Shown piece by piece: positions 8,230-16,677 of a DNA stretch of 64,000 bases. The notes beneath the pieces are model-generated. The model was not told the origin of the DNA. It saw only the letters and a program-made list of their open reading frames with translations, and did not search any database. How positions within the stretch are numbered: position 1 is the first letter of the stretch; each line of letters begins with the position of its first letter. Location of the stretch: assembly GCA_020725025.1 (NCBI GenBank), contig DYFV01000010.1:37659-101658 (forward strand), read 5' to 3'. The position numbers and the translations under genes were made by a program. The DNA comes from Azoarcus sp. (GTDB taxonomy: Bacteria; Pseudomonadota; Gammaproteobacteria; Burkholderiales; Rhodocyclaceae).

Positions 8230-8895
8230 TCAGCGGGCGTTTTCGAGGCGCCGCTGCATCGCCTCGCGCTGGGCGCGCCGCTCGGCGACGCGCTGCTCGA
8301 AGGACTTGCTCGTGATCGGATCCTCGGCCGTCGCTTCGCCCGCCGCCGGTGCCGTGTGGGTGGGCGCCGTACCGGCCGGCGGCCGGGCGCCGGCGCGGGA
8401 CTTCCGGCCCGGCGTGTCCGCCGGCCGAGGCGCGCGCTCCAGGACGAGTTCGACCGGCTCGCCCGTCTCGTCGACGAGGCGGACACCGTCCTCGCCCAGC
8501 GCGTCGAGGGTCCACGGGCCGACCCGATCGCCCGGGCGCACACGGCGCACCTCGCCGTCCAGTCTCAAGATGGCGCTGCCGCCCGCCGCGCCGCGGGCGA
8601 GTCCGAGCAGGGTCGGCGTGGCGAGCGCCTCGGCGGGTTCCGCGGCGACCGCTTCCGGGGCGTTCCCGCCCCGGGCCGGACGGCGTCCCGGCTCGAACAG
8701 CGGGCGCTCGGTCATGGCGGACAGCGCCTCGCGCGGTATCTGCGGCGCGGCGGGATCGCCCGGGGCGAGGCTTTCCGGATCCGGCGGCCGCCCGGGAGGC
8801 GGCTCCCAGGCCGGGGACGTCGCGAACCAGGCGACCGCGAGCGCGGCAGCGAGGAGGGCATCGGCAAGGAGCAGCAGGCGCAGCGGGCGGGACAT
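8230..8895 (-). CDS. gspC: Type II secretion protein C (inner-membrane connector)
   Basis: Protein of 221 residues. One N-terminal membrane helix (LLLLADALLAAALAVAWFA) is followed by a Pro-rich linker and a homology region (about residues 90-150: ATPTLLGLARGAAGGSAILRLDGEVRRVRPGDRVGPWTLD) typical of GspC. The C terminus is a charged predicted coiled coil (FEQRVAERRAQREAMQRRL) instead of the PDZ domain found in many relatives; both forms are known in the family. GspC links the inner-membrane platform to secretin GspD. It is the last structural gene of the operon, 10 bp after gspK. Confidence 0.82.
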   Translation of the reverse strand: MSRPLRLLLLADALLAAALAVAWFATSPAWEPPPGRPPDPESLAPGDPAAPQIPREALSAMTERPLFEPGRRPARGGNAPEAVAAEPAEALATPTLLGLARGAAGGSAILRLDGEVRRVRPGDRVGPWTLDALGEDGVRLVDETGEPVELVLERAPRPADTPGRKSRAGARPPAGTAPTHTAPAAGEATAEDPITSKSFEQRVAERRAQREAMQRRLENAR

Positions 8896-8905
8896 GGAGC
8901 TTTCC

Positions 8906-9811
8906 TCAGAACGCCTCGGCGGTCCCGACCACCGGCTCGATCCGCAGGGTGCGCCACGGCAGCCGCGGGTGACCGCGCAGGGCGACCCAGTGCGCCCGCA
9001 GCAGGTAGCCGCCGTCGCGGGCGGGGACGAAGGCCTCGATCCGGTAGGTGCTGCTGCGGGCGCCGGGGGCGAGGTGGGCCTGAGCGAGGCCGGTCGTGTC
9101 CGCGAGCGCGCCGTCGCGGTCGCGTGCCGCGGCGACGCGCTGCGCCAGCGCGCGGTCCCCGCCGGCCAGCACGGCCAGGACCTCCGGGCTGGCGGTGAGC
9201 GGATCGACGCGGCCGCCGGGCGGGCCATGTACGCTCACCAGGGGTCGTATCGCCTCCAGGATGTCCAGGTCGAAGCCGGGCAGCTGGAGCAGGTCCTCGG
9301 GCACGGCGAACCCGGTGCGGCGGCGAAGCGGCGGACCGTCGCCGGTCGCCGCCCGCCCGTCCGGCTCGAAGGCATCCGGCGTGCGCCAGGCGACGATGCC
9401 GCGCGCGAGCGCCACCGCCTCGGGCGGATCGACGCCCCCCCCGTGCACCAGCAGCTCGCGAAGAAGGAGCTCGGGTGCGGCGTTGAGATTGACAAAGCCC
9501 GTCGCGGGCAGGATGCGGAAGGGCACGCGCCGCCCATCCAGGGCGTACTCGCCCGTCGCGATGGTGCGGCCGGCGTCGTCGCCCGCATCGAGGAGCTCCA
9601 GCGCGGCGAGCCGCACCACCGCGTCGCCTAGCGCGGCCGCACGCGCCTGCTCGGCGTGGCGCAGCGACAGCCGCAGGTCGGCGCGCTGCGCGGTGGCGAG
9701 GCTCGCCGCGGCCAGCGCCAGCGCGCTTACCATCCACAGCACCGTCACCAGCGTCACGCCGCGCTGGCGGGCCTCAGGCGGGCGGTTCGTCGGTGAGCGC
9801 CTCGGAGTCAT
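8906..9811 (-). CDS. gspK: Type II secretion minor pseudopilin K
   Basis: Protein of 301 residues with a type IV pilin-like N terminus, QRGVTLVTVLWMVSALALAAASLA. It lacks the usual Glu at position 5 (Thr-Val instead), as is typical of GspK. The large globular domain has the GspK signatures TGFVNLNAAPELLLREL, AWRTPDAFEP and EDLLQLPGFD. I chose the ATG at 9811, inside the end of gspJ, giving a short leader before the cleavage glycine; a GTG right at the pilin motif is the alternative. GspK caps the pseudopilus tip with I and J. It overlaps gspJ by 38 bp. Confidence 0.85.
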   Translation of the reverse strand: MTPRRSPTNRPPEARQRGVTLVTVLWMVSALALAAASLATAQRADLRLSLRHAEQARAAALGDAVVRLAALELLDAGDDAGRTIATGEYALDGRRVPFRILPATGFVNLNAAPELLLRELLVHGGGVDPPEAVALARGIVAWRTPDAFEPDGRAATGDGPPLRRRTGFAVPEDLLQLPGFDLDILEAIRPLVSVHGPPGGRVDPLTASPEVLAVLAGGDRALAQRVAAARDRDGALADTTGLAQAHLAPGARSSTYRIEAFVPARDGGYLLRAHWVALRGHPRLPWRTLRIEPVVGTAEAF

Positions 9812-10445
9812 CGGCTTCGGCCGGCAGGGGAATGACCGGGACGACCAGCGGGGGCCACGCCCGGCCTTCGACGGTGATGGAAAAGCGCACCGCCTCGGGC
9901 AACTGGTCGGTATGCGGCCAGGCGTCGAGCCACTCGGGGTGGCGGTTCCAGGCGTCGTGGGAGGGGGCCTTGTAGGCGACGGCGAAGCGGTCCACCGCCC
10001 GGAGCACCGGGTGCGCGGCCGCTTCGCCCCAGCGGACGCGGGTGCCGGGCGCGGTGTAGGGGCGGTAGCGCAGCACCAGCACGGGTTGCGCGCCCCGCCT
10101 CTCGACGGCGAGCCGCAGGTGATGGAGCCCGCCCGTGCCGTGCCGCCCGGGCAGCGTGCCGATCCAGGCGGAGGCTTCGCGCCCGCCCTGGAAGCCGGCC
10201 GCACGCCACGCCTCGCCCTCGAAGCGCGCCGAGTCGGCGACCCCGCCCAGGGCGGTGCGCAGGAAGGCCGGCACCAGGCGCAGCGTCTCGGCGCGCTCGA
10301 GCCCGGCCTCGACGCTCGTGGCGGCCTTGCCGATGCCGAAGAGCGCGCTCCCCAGGGTGAGCATCACCAGCGCCGTGAGCACGGTCGCGATCAGCACCTC
10401 CACCAGGGTGAAGCCGCGCGGCGGGCGATGCGGATTCCGTCTCAC
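9774..10445 (-). CDS. gspJ: Type II secretion minor pseudopilin J
   Basis: Protein of 223 residues. The prepilin peptidase site and hydrophobic helix are clear (PRGFTLVEVLIATVLTALVML, with Glu at position 5). The globular part contains the GspJ-like LRTALGGVADSARFEGEAWRA and an acidic C-terminal tail. It starts with GTG, overlapping the TGA of gspI as GTGA. It forms the tip complex with GspI and GspK. Confidence 0.85.
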   Translation of the reverse strand: MRRNPHRPPRGFTLVEVLIATVLTALVMLTLGSALFGIGKAATSVEAGLERAETLRLVPAFLRTALGGVADSARFEGEAWRAAGFQGGREASAWIGTLPGRHGTGGLHHLRLAVERRGAQPVLVLRYRPYTAPGTRVRWGEAAAHPVLRAVDRFAVAYKAPSHDAWNRHPEWLDAWPHTDQLPEAVRFSITVEGRAWPPLVVPVIPLPAEADDSEALTDEPPA

Positions 10446-10852
10446 TGCGGCTCCTCGATCGGGACCGGCTGCTCGAGCTTGAGGGTGACGAGGTGGAGCG
10501 TTCGCTCGGCCCTGCCCGCCCGCCAGCGCACCCACACCTCGGTGCGGTAGAGCGGCCAGTCCTCGGGGCGGGCGGCGTCGCGCTCGACCGGGGCCGCGGC
10601 CAGCCGCCAGGCGAAGGTGGCGGCACCCGAGCGCGAGCTGCCGCGCTCGTCGACGCCCCCGCGGGGGACGGTCTCGTGCACCGCCAGCAGCGACTCCGCG
10701 AGCACCACCGCGTGGGCGCGGCGCCCGGACTCGTCCACGCTGCGCACCACCCCTGCCACCGCCTGGTAGAGCGCCGCGAGGGACAGGGACATCGCGGCGA
10801 GCGCGACGAGCACCTCCAGGAGCGAGAAGCCCGCCGATCCCGCACGTCTCAT
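10442..10852 (-). CDS. gspI: Type II secretion minor pseudopilin I
   Basis: Small pseudopilin of 136 residues. The N terminus has the processing motif and helix (AGFSLLEVLVALAAMSLSLA), and the globular part carries RTEVWVRWRAG and ERTLHLVTLKL, as in GspI. Its ATG overlaps the TGA of gspD (ATGA), and its own TGA overlaps the GTG of gspJ. The tip-complex role is inferred from the family. Confidence 0.85.
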   Translation of the reverse strand: MRRAGSAGFSLLEVLVALAAMSLSLAALYQAVAGVVRSVDESGRRAHAVVLAESLLAVHETVPRGGVDERGSSRSGAATFAWRLAAAPVERDAARPEDWPLYRTEVWVRWRAGRAERTLHLVTLKLEQPVPIEEPQ

Positions 10853-13233
10853 CGCACCGGCTCCGATCGCCCGGCGTCCCCGCCGGGAGGCGGCGCGCCC
10901 CGCGGCACCGGCGCCTGGCGAGGCGCCTCCTCGTAGCGCTCCCAGCCGGGCAGCACCCGGAGGCCCTGCATGCGGCGGCGCAGCTCGGCGCCGGCGTCGC
11001 GCACGTCCTGGTCGCTGCGCACCACCCGCGGGGTGATCATGACCAGCAGCTCGGTGCGCAGCGTCGAGTCGCTGCGCACGCCGAAGAGCGGCCCGAGGAG
11101 GGGGATGTCGTGGAGCAGCGGCACGCCCTGCTTCTCGCGGCTGTTGTTGTCGCGCATCAGCCCGCCCAGCACCAGCGTCTCGCCCGAGCGCACCGCCACG
11201 CGGCTGGAGACCTCGCGCTGCAGGAAGCTGCGCTGGCCGGTGGCGCTGTCGACCGGTCCCACGTCGGTGACCGCCTGGCGGATCACCATGGACACCATCC
11301 CGCCGGCGTTGGCCGACGGCGTCACCGAGAGGATCACGCCGGTGTCCTTGTACTGGATCGACGAGATCGTCGTGCCGCCCTCGGTCACGGTCGTCGAGGC
11401 GAGGATGGGCTGCTGGTCGCCGACGTGGATCGCCGCGGTGTGGTTGTCGAGCACCATCACGCTCGGGCTGGAGACCACGTTCAGGAGCGACTTCTCCGCC
11501 AGCGCGTTGAGCACGGCGCGCACCCGGCCGAGGGGATTGATGATCGAGTAGGAGAAGCCGGGCGTGGTCGGGCCGATGGTGGCGGTGGCGCGGTCGGTGA
11601 GCAGCGCGCTGCCGGTCCAGCCGTCGCCCAGGCCGTTTTCCAGGAACCACTGCAGGCCGAAGCGCGTTTCGTCGGTGAGGGTGACCTCGAGGATGCTGGC
11701 CTCGATCAGCACCTGGGTGGGCACCACGTCGAGCCGCCGCAGCGCGTCCTGGATCTTGCGGTACTCGGCGCGCGGCGCGTGGATGAGCAGCGCGTTGTTG
11801 AGCTCGTCCGCCACCACCCGCACGTCGCGGGGCAGCGTCGCCTGGGTGACGCCCGTGCCCGGGCGTCCGTCGCCGCCGGCCGCGGCGAGTGCCTGGGAGA
11901 CCGGCCCGCCGCGGGTCCCTCCCAATCCGCCGGTGAGTCCGCCCGTCAGCCCGCCTGCAAGGCCTCCGCCCAGCAGACTTCCGGTCTGGAGGCCGGGCGC
12001 GACGCCGTAGTCGGTCGGCTCGGCAAGGCCCTCCTGCGTGCCGCCGAAGATGGCGTTGAGGAGCGTCGCCAGGTGGGCCGCCTTGCCGTTCTTCACCGGG
12101 TACACGTGCAGCTGGGGCTCGCTGCCGCCCTCGTGGGGCCTGTCGAAGCGCTCCACCCATTCGCGCACCGTCCGGAGCAGGTGCGCGCGCGGCGTCACCA
12201 CCAGGACGGCGTTCATGCGCTCGATGGGGAGGACGCGGACCGCCGAGCCGAAAGGTCCGAGCGTGGTGGGCTCGGCGTCCGCCTCCGCGCGGTCGGCGGC
12301 CCCGGCACGGGGCGCGGGCCTGGCTGCCGGCCGGGTGACGGACCTCGCGGTCGTGCCCGGGGCTGCCGGCGGCGCGGGCGGGGGGCTCGCGCCCGCGCCG
12401 GTGAGCAGGCGCAGCGTCGCCACCATCTCCTGTGCCGAGAGGTATTCCAGCGGGAAGAGCCCCACCGACATCCCCTTCAGCATGTCCACGTCGAAGATGG
12501 CGATGAACTCCAGCCAGCTGTCGAGCTGGCGCCGCGGTCCGGCGAGCACCAGAAGGTTGCGCAGGGTGTCGATGCGAACGAAGGTGTCCGCATTGGCCAC
12601 CGGCTTCAGGATCTCCGCCATCTCCGCGGCGCCCACGAACTGCAGGGGGACGATCACGATCCCGTAGCCGGAGGGCAGCGAGCCCACGTGGTGGGGGGCG
12701 CTGCCCAGGCCCTTGAGCGCCTCGGGCTTGCCTACATGGTAGTGGCCCCGGGTGTCGCGCACGAGCAGGATGCCGTTGGCCTGGAGCACCGATTCCAGGA
12801 GCGAAAGGAGCTGGTCCGGCGGCAGCGGCGCCTGGGTGTGCAGGGTCACCTGGCCCTCCAGCGGCTGGTGGACGGTGTAGCCGATGTCCAGCAGATCGCC
12901 GAGCACCGCATGCACCACCTCCGTGACCGGCGCCTGCTCGAAGCGCAGAGAGACGGCCCCGCCTTTGGATACCGTGACGGGCGGCCGAGGCAGGAGCCGT
13001 ACCTGGCGGTCGGTACCGAGGAGCATGGTCGGCGGCTCGCGCCGCGGCGGTCCGGCGTCGCCGTCCGTGCCGGCGGACGGGGCCGGGGCGGGGGCGACCG
13101 CGGCGGCGCGACCGTCCGGCGGCAGCATCGCACCGGAAGGCGGGGGCTCCCGAAGTCCGGCGCAGCCCGCGAGCAGGAGCGCCACCGCGAGACAGGCGGC
13201 GGGGCGGGGCAGGAGGCGAGTGCGGCGGGTCAC
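10849..13233 (-). CDS. gspD: Type II secretion outer-membrane secretin D (lipoprotein form)
   Basis: Protein of 794 residues starting at a GTG that overlaps the gspM stop (GTGA). It has a lipoprotein signal (ACLAVALLLAGCAG), so the N terminus is probably acylated. N0/N1-N3 domains follow (VSLRFEQAPVTEVVHAVLGD; GYGIVIVPLQFVGAAEMAEIL), separated by a Pro/Ala linker. A Gly-rich loop (LAGGLTGGLTGGLGG) precedes the C-terminal secretin domain, which carries VQLQ-like VLIEASILEVTL, VVSSPSVMVLDNHTA and the signature VPLLHDIPLLGPLF. GspD forms the outer-membrane channel. Self-acylation could replace a separate pilotin, and none is seen here. Confidence 0.92.
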   Translation of the reverse strand: MTRRTRLLPRPAACLAVALLLAGCAGLREPPPSGAMLPPDGRAAAVAPAPAPSAGTDGDAGPPRREPPTMLLGTDRQVRLLPRPPVTVSKGGAVSLRFEQAPVTEVVHAVLGDLLDIGYTVHQPLEGQVTLHTQAPLPPDQLLSLLESVLQANGILLVRDTRGHYHVGKPEALKGLGSAPHHVGSLPSGYGIVIVPLQFVGAAEMAEILKPVANADTFVRIDTLRNLLVLAGPRRQLDSWLEFIAIFDVDMLKGMSVGLFPLEYLSAQEMVATLRLLTGAGASPPPAPPAAPGTTARSVTRPAARPAPRAGAADRAEADAEPTTLGPFGSAVRVLPIERMNAVLVVTPRAHLLRTVREWVERFDRPHEGGSEPQLHVYPVKNGKAAHLATLLNAIFGGTQEGLAEPTDYGVAPGLQTGSLLGGGLAGGLTGGLTGGLGGTRGGPVSQALAAAGGDGRPGTGVTQATLPRDVRVVADELNNALLIHAPRAEYRKIQDALRRLDVVPTQVLIEASILEVTLTDETRFGLQWFLENGLGDGWTGSALLTDRATATIGPTTPGFSYSIINPLGRVRAVLNALAEKSLLNVVSSPSVMVLDNHTAAIHVGDQQPILASTTVTEGGTTISSIQYKDTGVILSVTPSANAGGMVSMVIRQAVTDVGPVDSATGQRSFLQREVSSRVAVRSGETLVLGGLMRDNNSREKQGVPLLHDIPLLGPLFGVRSDSTLRTELLVMITPRVVRSDQDVRDAGAELRRRMQGLRVLPGWERYEEAPRQAPVPRGAPPPGGDAGRSEPVR

Positions 13234-13790
13234 GGCTGGCGCTGCAGGACGCTGAGGTTCATCTGGGCAGCGAGGAGCCGGTCGACGGCGCCGGGCTCGG
13301 GCTGCGTCGCGATCGCCGGCTGGACCACCAGGCGATCCACCTGAATGGACGGCGAGGCCTCGCGCAGGCCGAGCAGCATGTCGCGCAGGCCCTCGAGGGA
13401 GCCCTCCACCGTCATCGCCATCGGAATGCGGGTGAAGTGCTTCCCGCTCTTCAAGGGCAGGATCTGGCTGCCGGTCACGACCAGCCCTGCCCCCTCTGCA
13501 ATGCGGCGGGCGCGCTGCTGCAGGTCGGTGCCGAGGCGGTCGGCGGCGAGCTCGGCCGGGTGCGCGTGGCGCGCAAGCGCATCGTCCAGCTCGGCGAGCG
13601 CGACCTCGAGCCGGGGCGCGACCGCCTCGAGCCCCGCCAGCCGCGCGTAGCGGGCCTCGGCCGCGGCGAGCGGCGCGCGGGCGTTCTCGAGCGCGCGCCC
13701 GAGCGCCAAGCCCGTCGCGAGGATGCCCGCGACCACGAGCGACGCGACGCCGGCCACCACGAGGCGCGCTTCGCTGCCCGCCCGGCTCAA
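13230..13790 (-). CDS. gspM: Type II secretion protein M-like
   Basis: Protein of 186 residues. An N-terminal membrane helix (LVVAGVASLVVAGILATGLAL) is followed by a coiled-coil segment (LENARAPLAAAEARYARLAGLE) and a ferredoxin-like C-terminal domain. This fits the GspM/PilO fold. The best-placed start is a TTG overlapping the TGA of gspL (TTGA); internal GTG starts near the membrane helix are possible. GspM partners GspL in the assembly platform. The assignment leans on position and architecture, because sequence conservation in this family is low. Confidence 0.75.
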   Translation of the reverse strand: MSRAGSEARLVVAGVASLVVAGILATGLALGRALENARAPLAAAEARYARLAGLEAVAPRLEVALAELDDALARHAHPAELAADRLGTDLQQRARRIAEGAGLVVTGSQILPLKSGKHFTRIPMAMTVEGSLEGLRDMLLGLREASPSIQVDRLVVQPAIATQPEPGAVDRLLAAQMNLSVLQRQP

Positions 13791-14791
13791 CGGGATCCCT
13801 CCGGCGGCGCGAGCACGAACTCGAGCGCAAAGCTGTCGGTGTCGGCGCCCGGGTCTCGGGAGATGGGCGCGGGGGCCCGCATCTCGCGGAACTCGGCCGG
13901 CCGTGCGCCCAGCTTGTCCATGAGCCGCGCGGCGTCGGACGCCTGGCCGGCCATGCGCACCTGGCGGCCGTCGAGCTCGAGGCGGGTGAGCCAGGCGTCG
14001 TCGGGCAGGGCGACGCTCAGGGTCTCGAAGAGCCGCAGCGGGTCGGCCCGTGCCGCGAGCTCGGTGCGCAGCGCGCGGGCGCGTTCACCGCGGCGCAGCA
14101 GTGCGTCGTGGACGGCCACGAGCTCGGCGACCTCGGCTTCCAGGCGGGCGAGGCGCTGCTCGGCCTGGAGCAGGGGCGTGGCCGCGAGGGCCAGCACCAG
14201 CAGCGCGGCGATCGCCGCGGCGCCGGCGATGCGCGTCCGCTCGCGGGCGAGCCGCCCGAGGCGTGCCGGCTCGCCGTAGCCGCCGAGCACCACGGGCGCC
14301 TCGGCATCCGCCCAGACTTCCGGCTCGGCGCCGCCGAGCCGATGGCCCTCCTGAGCGAGCCGGTCGGCCACATGGGCGCGCGAGGCGAGCGCCAGGCGCA
14401 CGGCGAGGCGCCCGTCCGCGATCCGGCTGCGCCAGCCCCAAACGGTGTCCTCGGGGGCGAAGGGGCTCGCTGTCGCAAGGTCGAGGGCGAGCGCCTCGCG
14501 CAGCTCCCCGGCAGTGAGCCGGGGGAGTGAAAGCTCGCGTACGAGCACCAGATCGTCGGGGAGCACCACCGCCACGGCCCGGGGCGTCGCGCCCTCGGGC
14601 GCCGGCACCGCGTCCGGTCCCAGGCGCACGGTTTCGCTGCCGTCGGGCAGCACCACGCGCACCGGCTCCGCGGGCGACGTCCAGGCGAAAGCCGGCCATT
14701 GCCGCGCCTCCTCCCAGCCCAGGCGCCAGGCCCGCACGAGCGTCCGCAAACCGGCATCGATGCCCGACCGGCCGCCCGCCTCATGGACCAT
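13787..14791 (-). CDS. gspL: Type II secretion protein L-like (GspL/PilN type)
   Basis: Protein of 334 residues. An actin-like cytoplasmic part (LVRELSLPRLTAGELREALALDLA) precedes one membrane helix near residue 190 (IAGAAAIAALLVLALAATPLL), a coiled coil, and a PilN-type periplasmic domain (VALPDDAWLTRLELDGRQVRMAGQASDAARLMDKL). I chose the ATG at 14791, preceded by GGAGA at good spacing, over the track start at 14872, which has no ribosome site. It recruits ATPase GspE to the platform. Confidence 0.78.
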   Translation of the reverse strand: MVHEAGGRSGIDAGLRTLVRAWRLGWEEARQWPAFAWTSPAEPVRVVLPDGSETVRLGPDAVPAPEGATPRAVAVVLPDDLVLVRELSLPRLTAGELREALALDLATASPFAPEDTVWGWRSRIADGRLAVRLALASRAHVADRLAQEGHRLGGAEPEVWADAEAPVVLGGYGEPARLGRLARERTRIAGAAAIAALLVLALAATPLLQAEQRLARLEAEVAELVAVHDALLRRGERARALRTELAARADPLRLFETLSVALPDDAWLTRLELDGRQVRMAGQASDAARLMDKLGARPAEFREMRAPAPISRDPGADTDSFALEFVLAPPEGSR

Positions 14792-14962
14792 CGGGGTGGT
14801 CTCCAGGGGGAACGTGCTGCCTTGCTTCGCGGCTGGAGGCGTCCATCGCGATCCCCCTTGCACCAACGTCATAAGCGATCGGCACGCCGTTTCCGGCGGG
14901 CCAAATTCATCATAGACAGCGGTGTCCGATCCGAAACCCGCGCCGCCCCGGAACGGGCGTGC

Positions 14963-15415
14963 TCACCCGTCCAGCGCCTCCTGGCTCACCCGCCCGAGCA
15001 GCCAGTCCACCCGCAGCCGCACCCCGGCGCCGGAGGGGCGCACAAGCTCGATGCTGCCACCGGTGGCCCCGCCGTCCGGGTAGAAGCGGATGGCCGCCCG
15101 CCCGTCCGGTGCGATCTCCTTCTCGGCCACCACGGCGCGCACGGCCAGCCGGTCGGGCAGCCGCTCGTCGAGGGCGTCCCCCACGCCGAAGCGGCGCGTG
15201 CGGAAATCCACGGAGAAGGTCACCGGCCGGCCGCTGCGACCGGCCTCGAGCCGGGCGCGCTGCATATCCGCGAGCAGCGCCCGAACCGTGGCGCGGTACT
15301 GCATCGCCTCGTGCAAGCGCGAGAGGGCGGGCGGGACGACGGCGAACAGCGCGGCGGCGACGGCGAGCGCCACCACCAGCTCGACGAGGGTGAAGCCGGG
15401 CGTCGCGCGGCGCAT
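14963..15415 (-). CDS. gspH: Type II secretion minor pseudopilin H
   Basis: Protein of 150 residues. The N terminus is a prepilin motif and helix (TPGFTLVELVVALAVAAALFAV). The globular domain contains MQRARLEAGRSGRPVTFSV and RFYPDGGATGGSIEL and ends RVDWLLGRV, the GspH/FimT pattern rather than that of the major pseudopilin GspG. It sits in the slot where gspG and gspH normally follow gspF. A 171-bp stretch without a gene separates it from gspL. That stretch is too short for another pseudopilin and contains no pilin motif. Confidence 0.85.
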   Translation of the reverse strand: MRRATPGFTLVELVVALAVAAALFAVVPPALSRLHEAMQYRATVRALLADMQRARLEAGRSGRPVTFSVDFRTRRFGVGDALDERLPDRLAVRAVVAEKEIAPDGRAAIRFYPDGGATGGSIELVRPSGAGVRLRVDWLLGRVSQEALDG

Positions 15416-15426
15416 CGCAGGGGCCT

Positions 15427-16677
15427 TCAGCCCGCCAGCTCGCTGATCGACAGCACGCCCGCCAGCAGCGACACCACCAGGAGCCCGATGACCCCGCCCA
15501 GCACCAGGATGAGCAGGGGTTCGAGCAGCCCCAGGGCGCGCTTGATGGCCGCCTGCACCTCGGCGTCGTGGATGCGGGCGAGCTCGAGGAGCAGCTCGTC
15601 GAGCCGTCCGGTCTCCTCTCCCAGGCGCACCATGTCCAGGGCGAGCGGGGTGAAAAGCCCGGTGGCGGCGAGCGCGTCCGCCAGGCGCCCGCCCTGGCGG
15701 ATGGCGGGCGTGACGCCGGCGAGCGCCGTGCGCAGCCGGACGTTGCCCAGGGTGTCCGAGGCGATGCGGATGGCGCCGACGATGGGCACGCCGCTCGCGA
15801 GAAGCGTCCCCAGGCTGCGCGCGAAGCGGGTGATCTCAAACTTCTGCACCATGGCGCCGAAGACCGGCAGGGCGAGCAGCCGCCCGTCGCGCCAGCGGCG
15901 CCCGGCGGGCGTAGCGAGCCAGCGGCCGAGCGCGAGCCCGCCCCCGGCGAGCACGAGCGCGAGGAGCCAACCCCACTCCGCCGTGCCCCGCCCCGCGGCG
16001 ACGATCACCCGCGTGGCCAGCGGCAGCGCCTCGCCCATGTCGGCGAAGAGGGCCTCGAACTGGGGGATGACGAAGACCAGCATGAGGACGATGGAGATCA
16101 GCGCCACCGTCACCAGCAGCGCCGGGTAGAGGAGCGCCGAGAGTACGCCTTCGCGCAGCGCGCGCATCCGCTCCATGTGCTCCGCGAGCCGCGAGAGCAC
16201 CTCCGCCAGTCGCCCGCCGGCCTCCCCGGCGCGCACCATGTTCACGTAGAACTCCCCGAACAGCGCCTGGTGGGCGGCCAGCGCCTGGCTCAGGCCCTTG
16301 CCCGCCTTCACCGCGCGCAGCAGGTCTTCGAGCAGCGCGCGCATGGCGTCCTTGCGCGCCATGCCGGCCAGCACCCGCAAGGCGCGGTCGAGGGGTATGC
16401 CCGCGTGCAGCGTCACCGCCAGCTCCGCGGTGAAGGCCTGGACGTCGCGCCGGTCGGGCCCGCGGGTGGCGCCTGGGCGCGCGAAGCGCCACGTCGAACG
16501 GGCCGCGCCCGGCGGCTCGGCGGCGGAGCGCGCCGGTCCGTCGCTCTCATCCACGCGGATCGGGGTGTAGCCCTGGGCGCGCAGGCGGCGCAGCGCGAGC
16601 GTCCGGGAGGCCGCCTCCAGGCGGCCGTCCACCAGCGCCCCGTCGGACCGCGCGGCGCGCCAGGTGTATTCAGCCAT
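15427..16677 (-). CDS. gspF: Type II secretion inner-membrane platform protein F
   Basis: Protein of 416 residues starting MAEYTWRAARSDGALVDGRLEA, the standard GspF opening. It carries two repeated T2SSF domains (about residues 75-200 and 275-400), each with the FxxxLGTLLASGVPI or FTAELAVTLHAGIPLDRAL type motif, and three membrane helices. The start overlaps the end of gspE by 8 bp. It links the ATPase to the pseudopilus in the inner membrane. Confidence 0.93.
   Translation of the reverse strand: MAEYTWRAARSDGALVDGRLEAASRTLALRRLRAQGYTPIRVDESDGPARSAAEPPGAARSTWRFARPGATRGPDRRDVQAFTAELAVTLHAGIPLDRALRVLAGMARKDAMRALLEDLLRAVKAGKGLSQALAAHQALFGEFYVNMVRAGEAGGRLAEVLSRLAEHMERMRALREGVLSALLYPALLVTVALISIVLMLVFVIPQFEALFADMGEALPLATRVIVAAGRGTAEWGWLLALVLAGGGLALGRWLATPAGRRWRDGRLLALPVFGAMVQKFEITRFARSLGTLLASGVPIVGAIRIASDTLGNVRLRTALAGVTPAIRQGGRLADALAATGLFTPLALDMVRLGEETGRLDELLLELARIHDAEVQAAIKRALGLLEPLLILVLGGVIGLLVVSLLAGVLSISELAG

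Noticed and set aside
14792-14962. Hidden gspG gene between gspH and gspL
   Set aside because: The gap is 171 bp, too short for a 140-residue pseudopilin, and no GFTLxE motif occurs in any frame.
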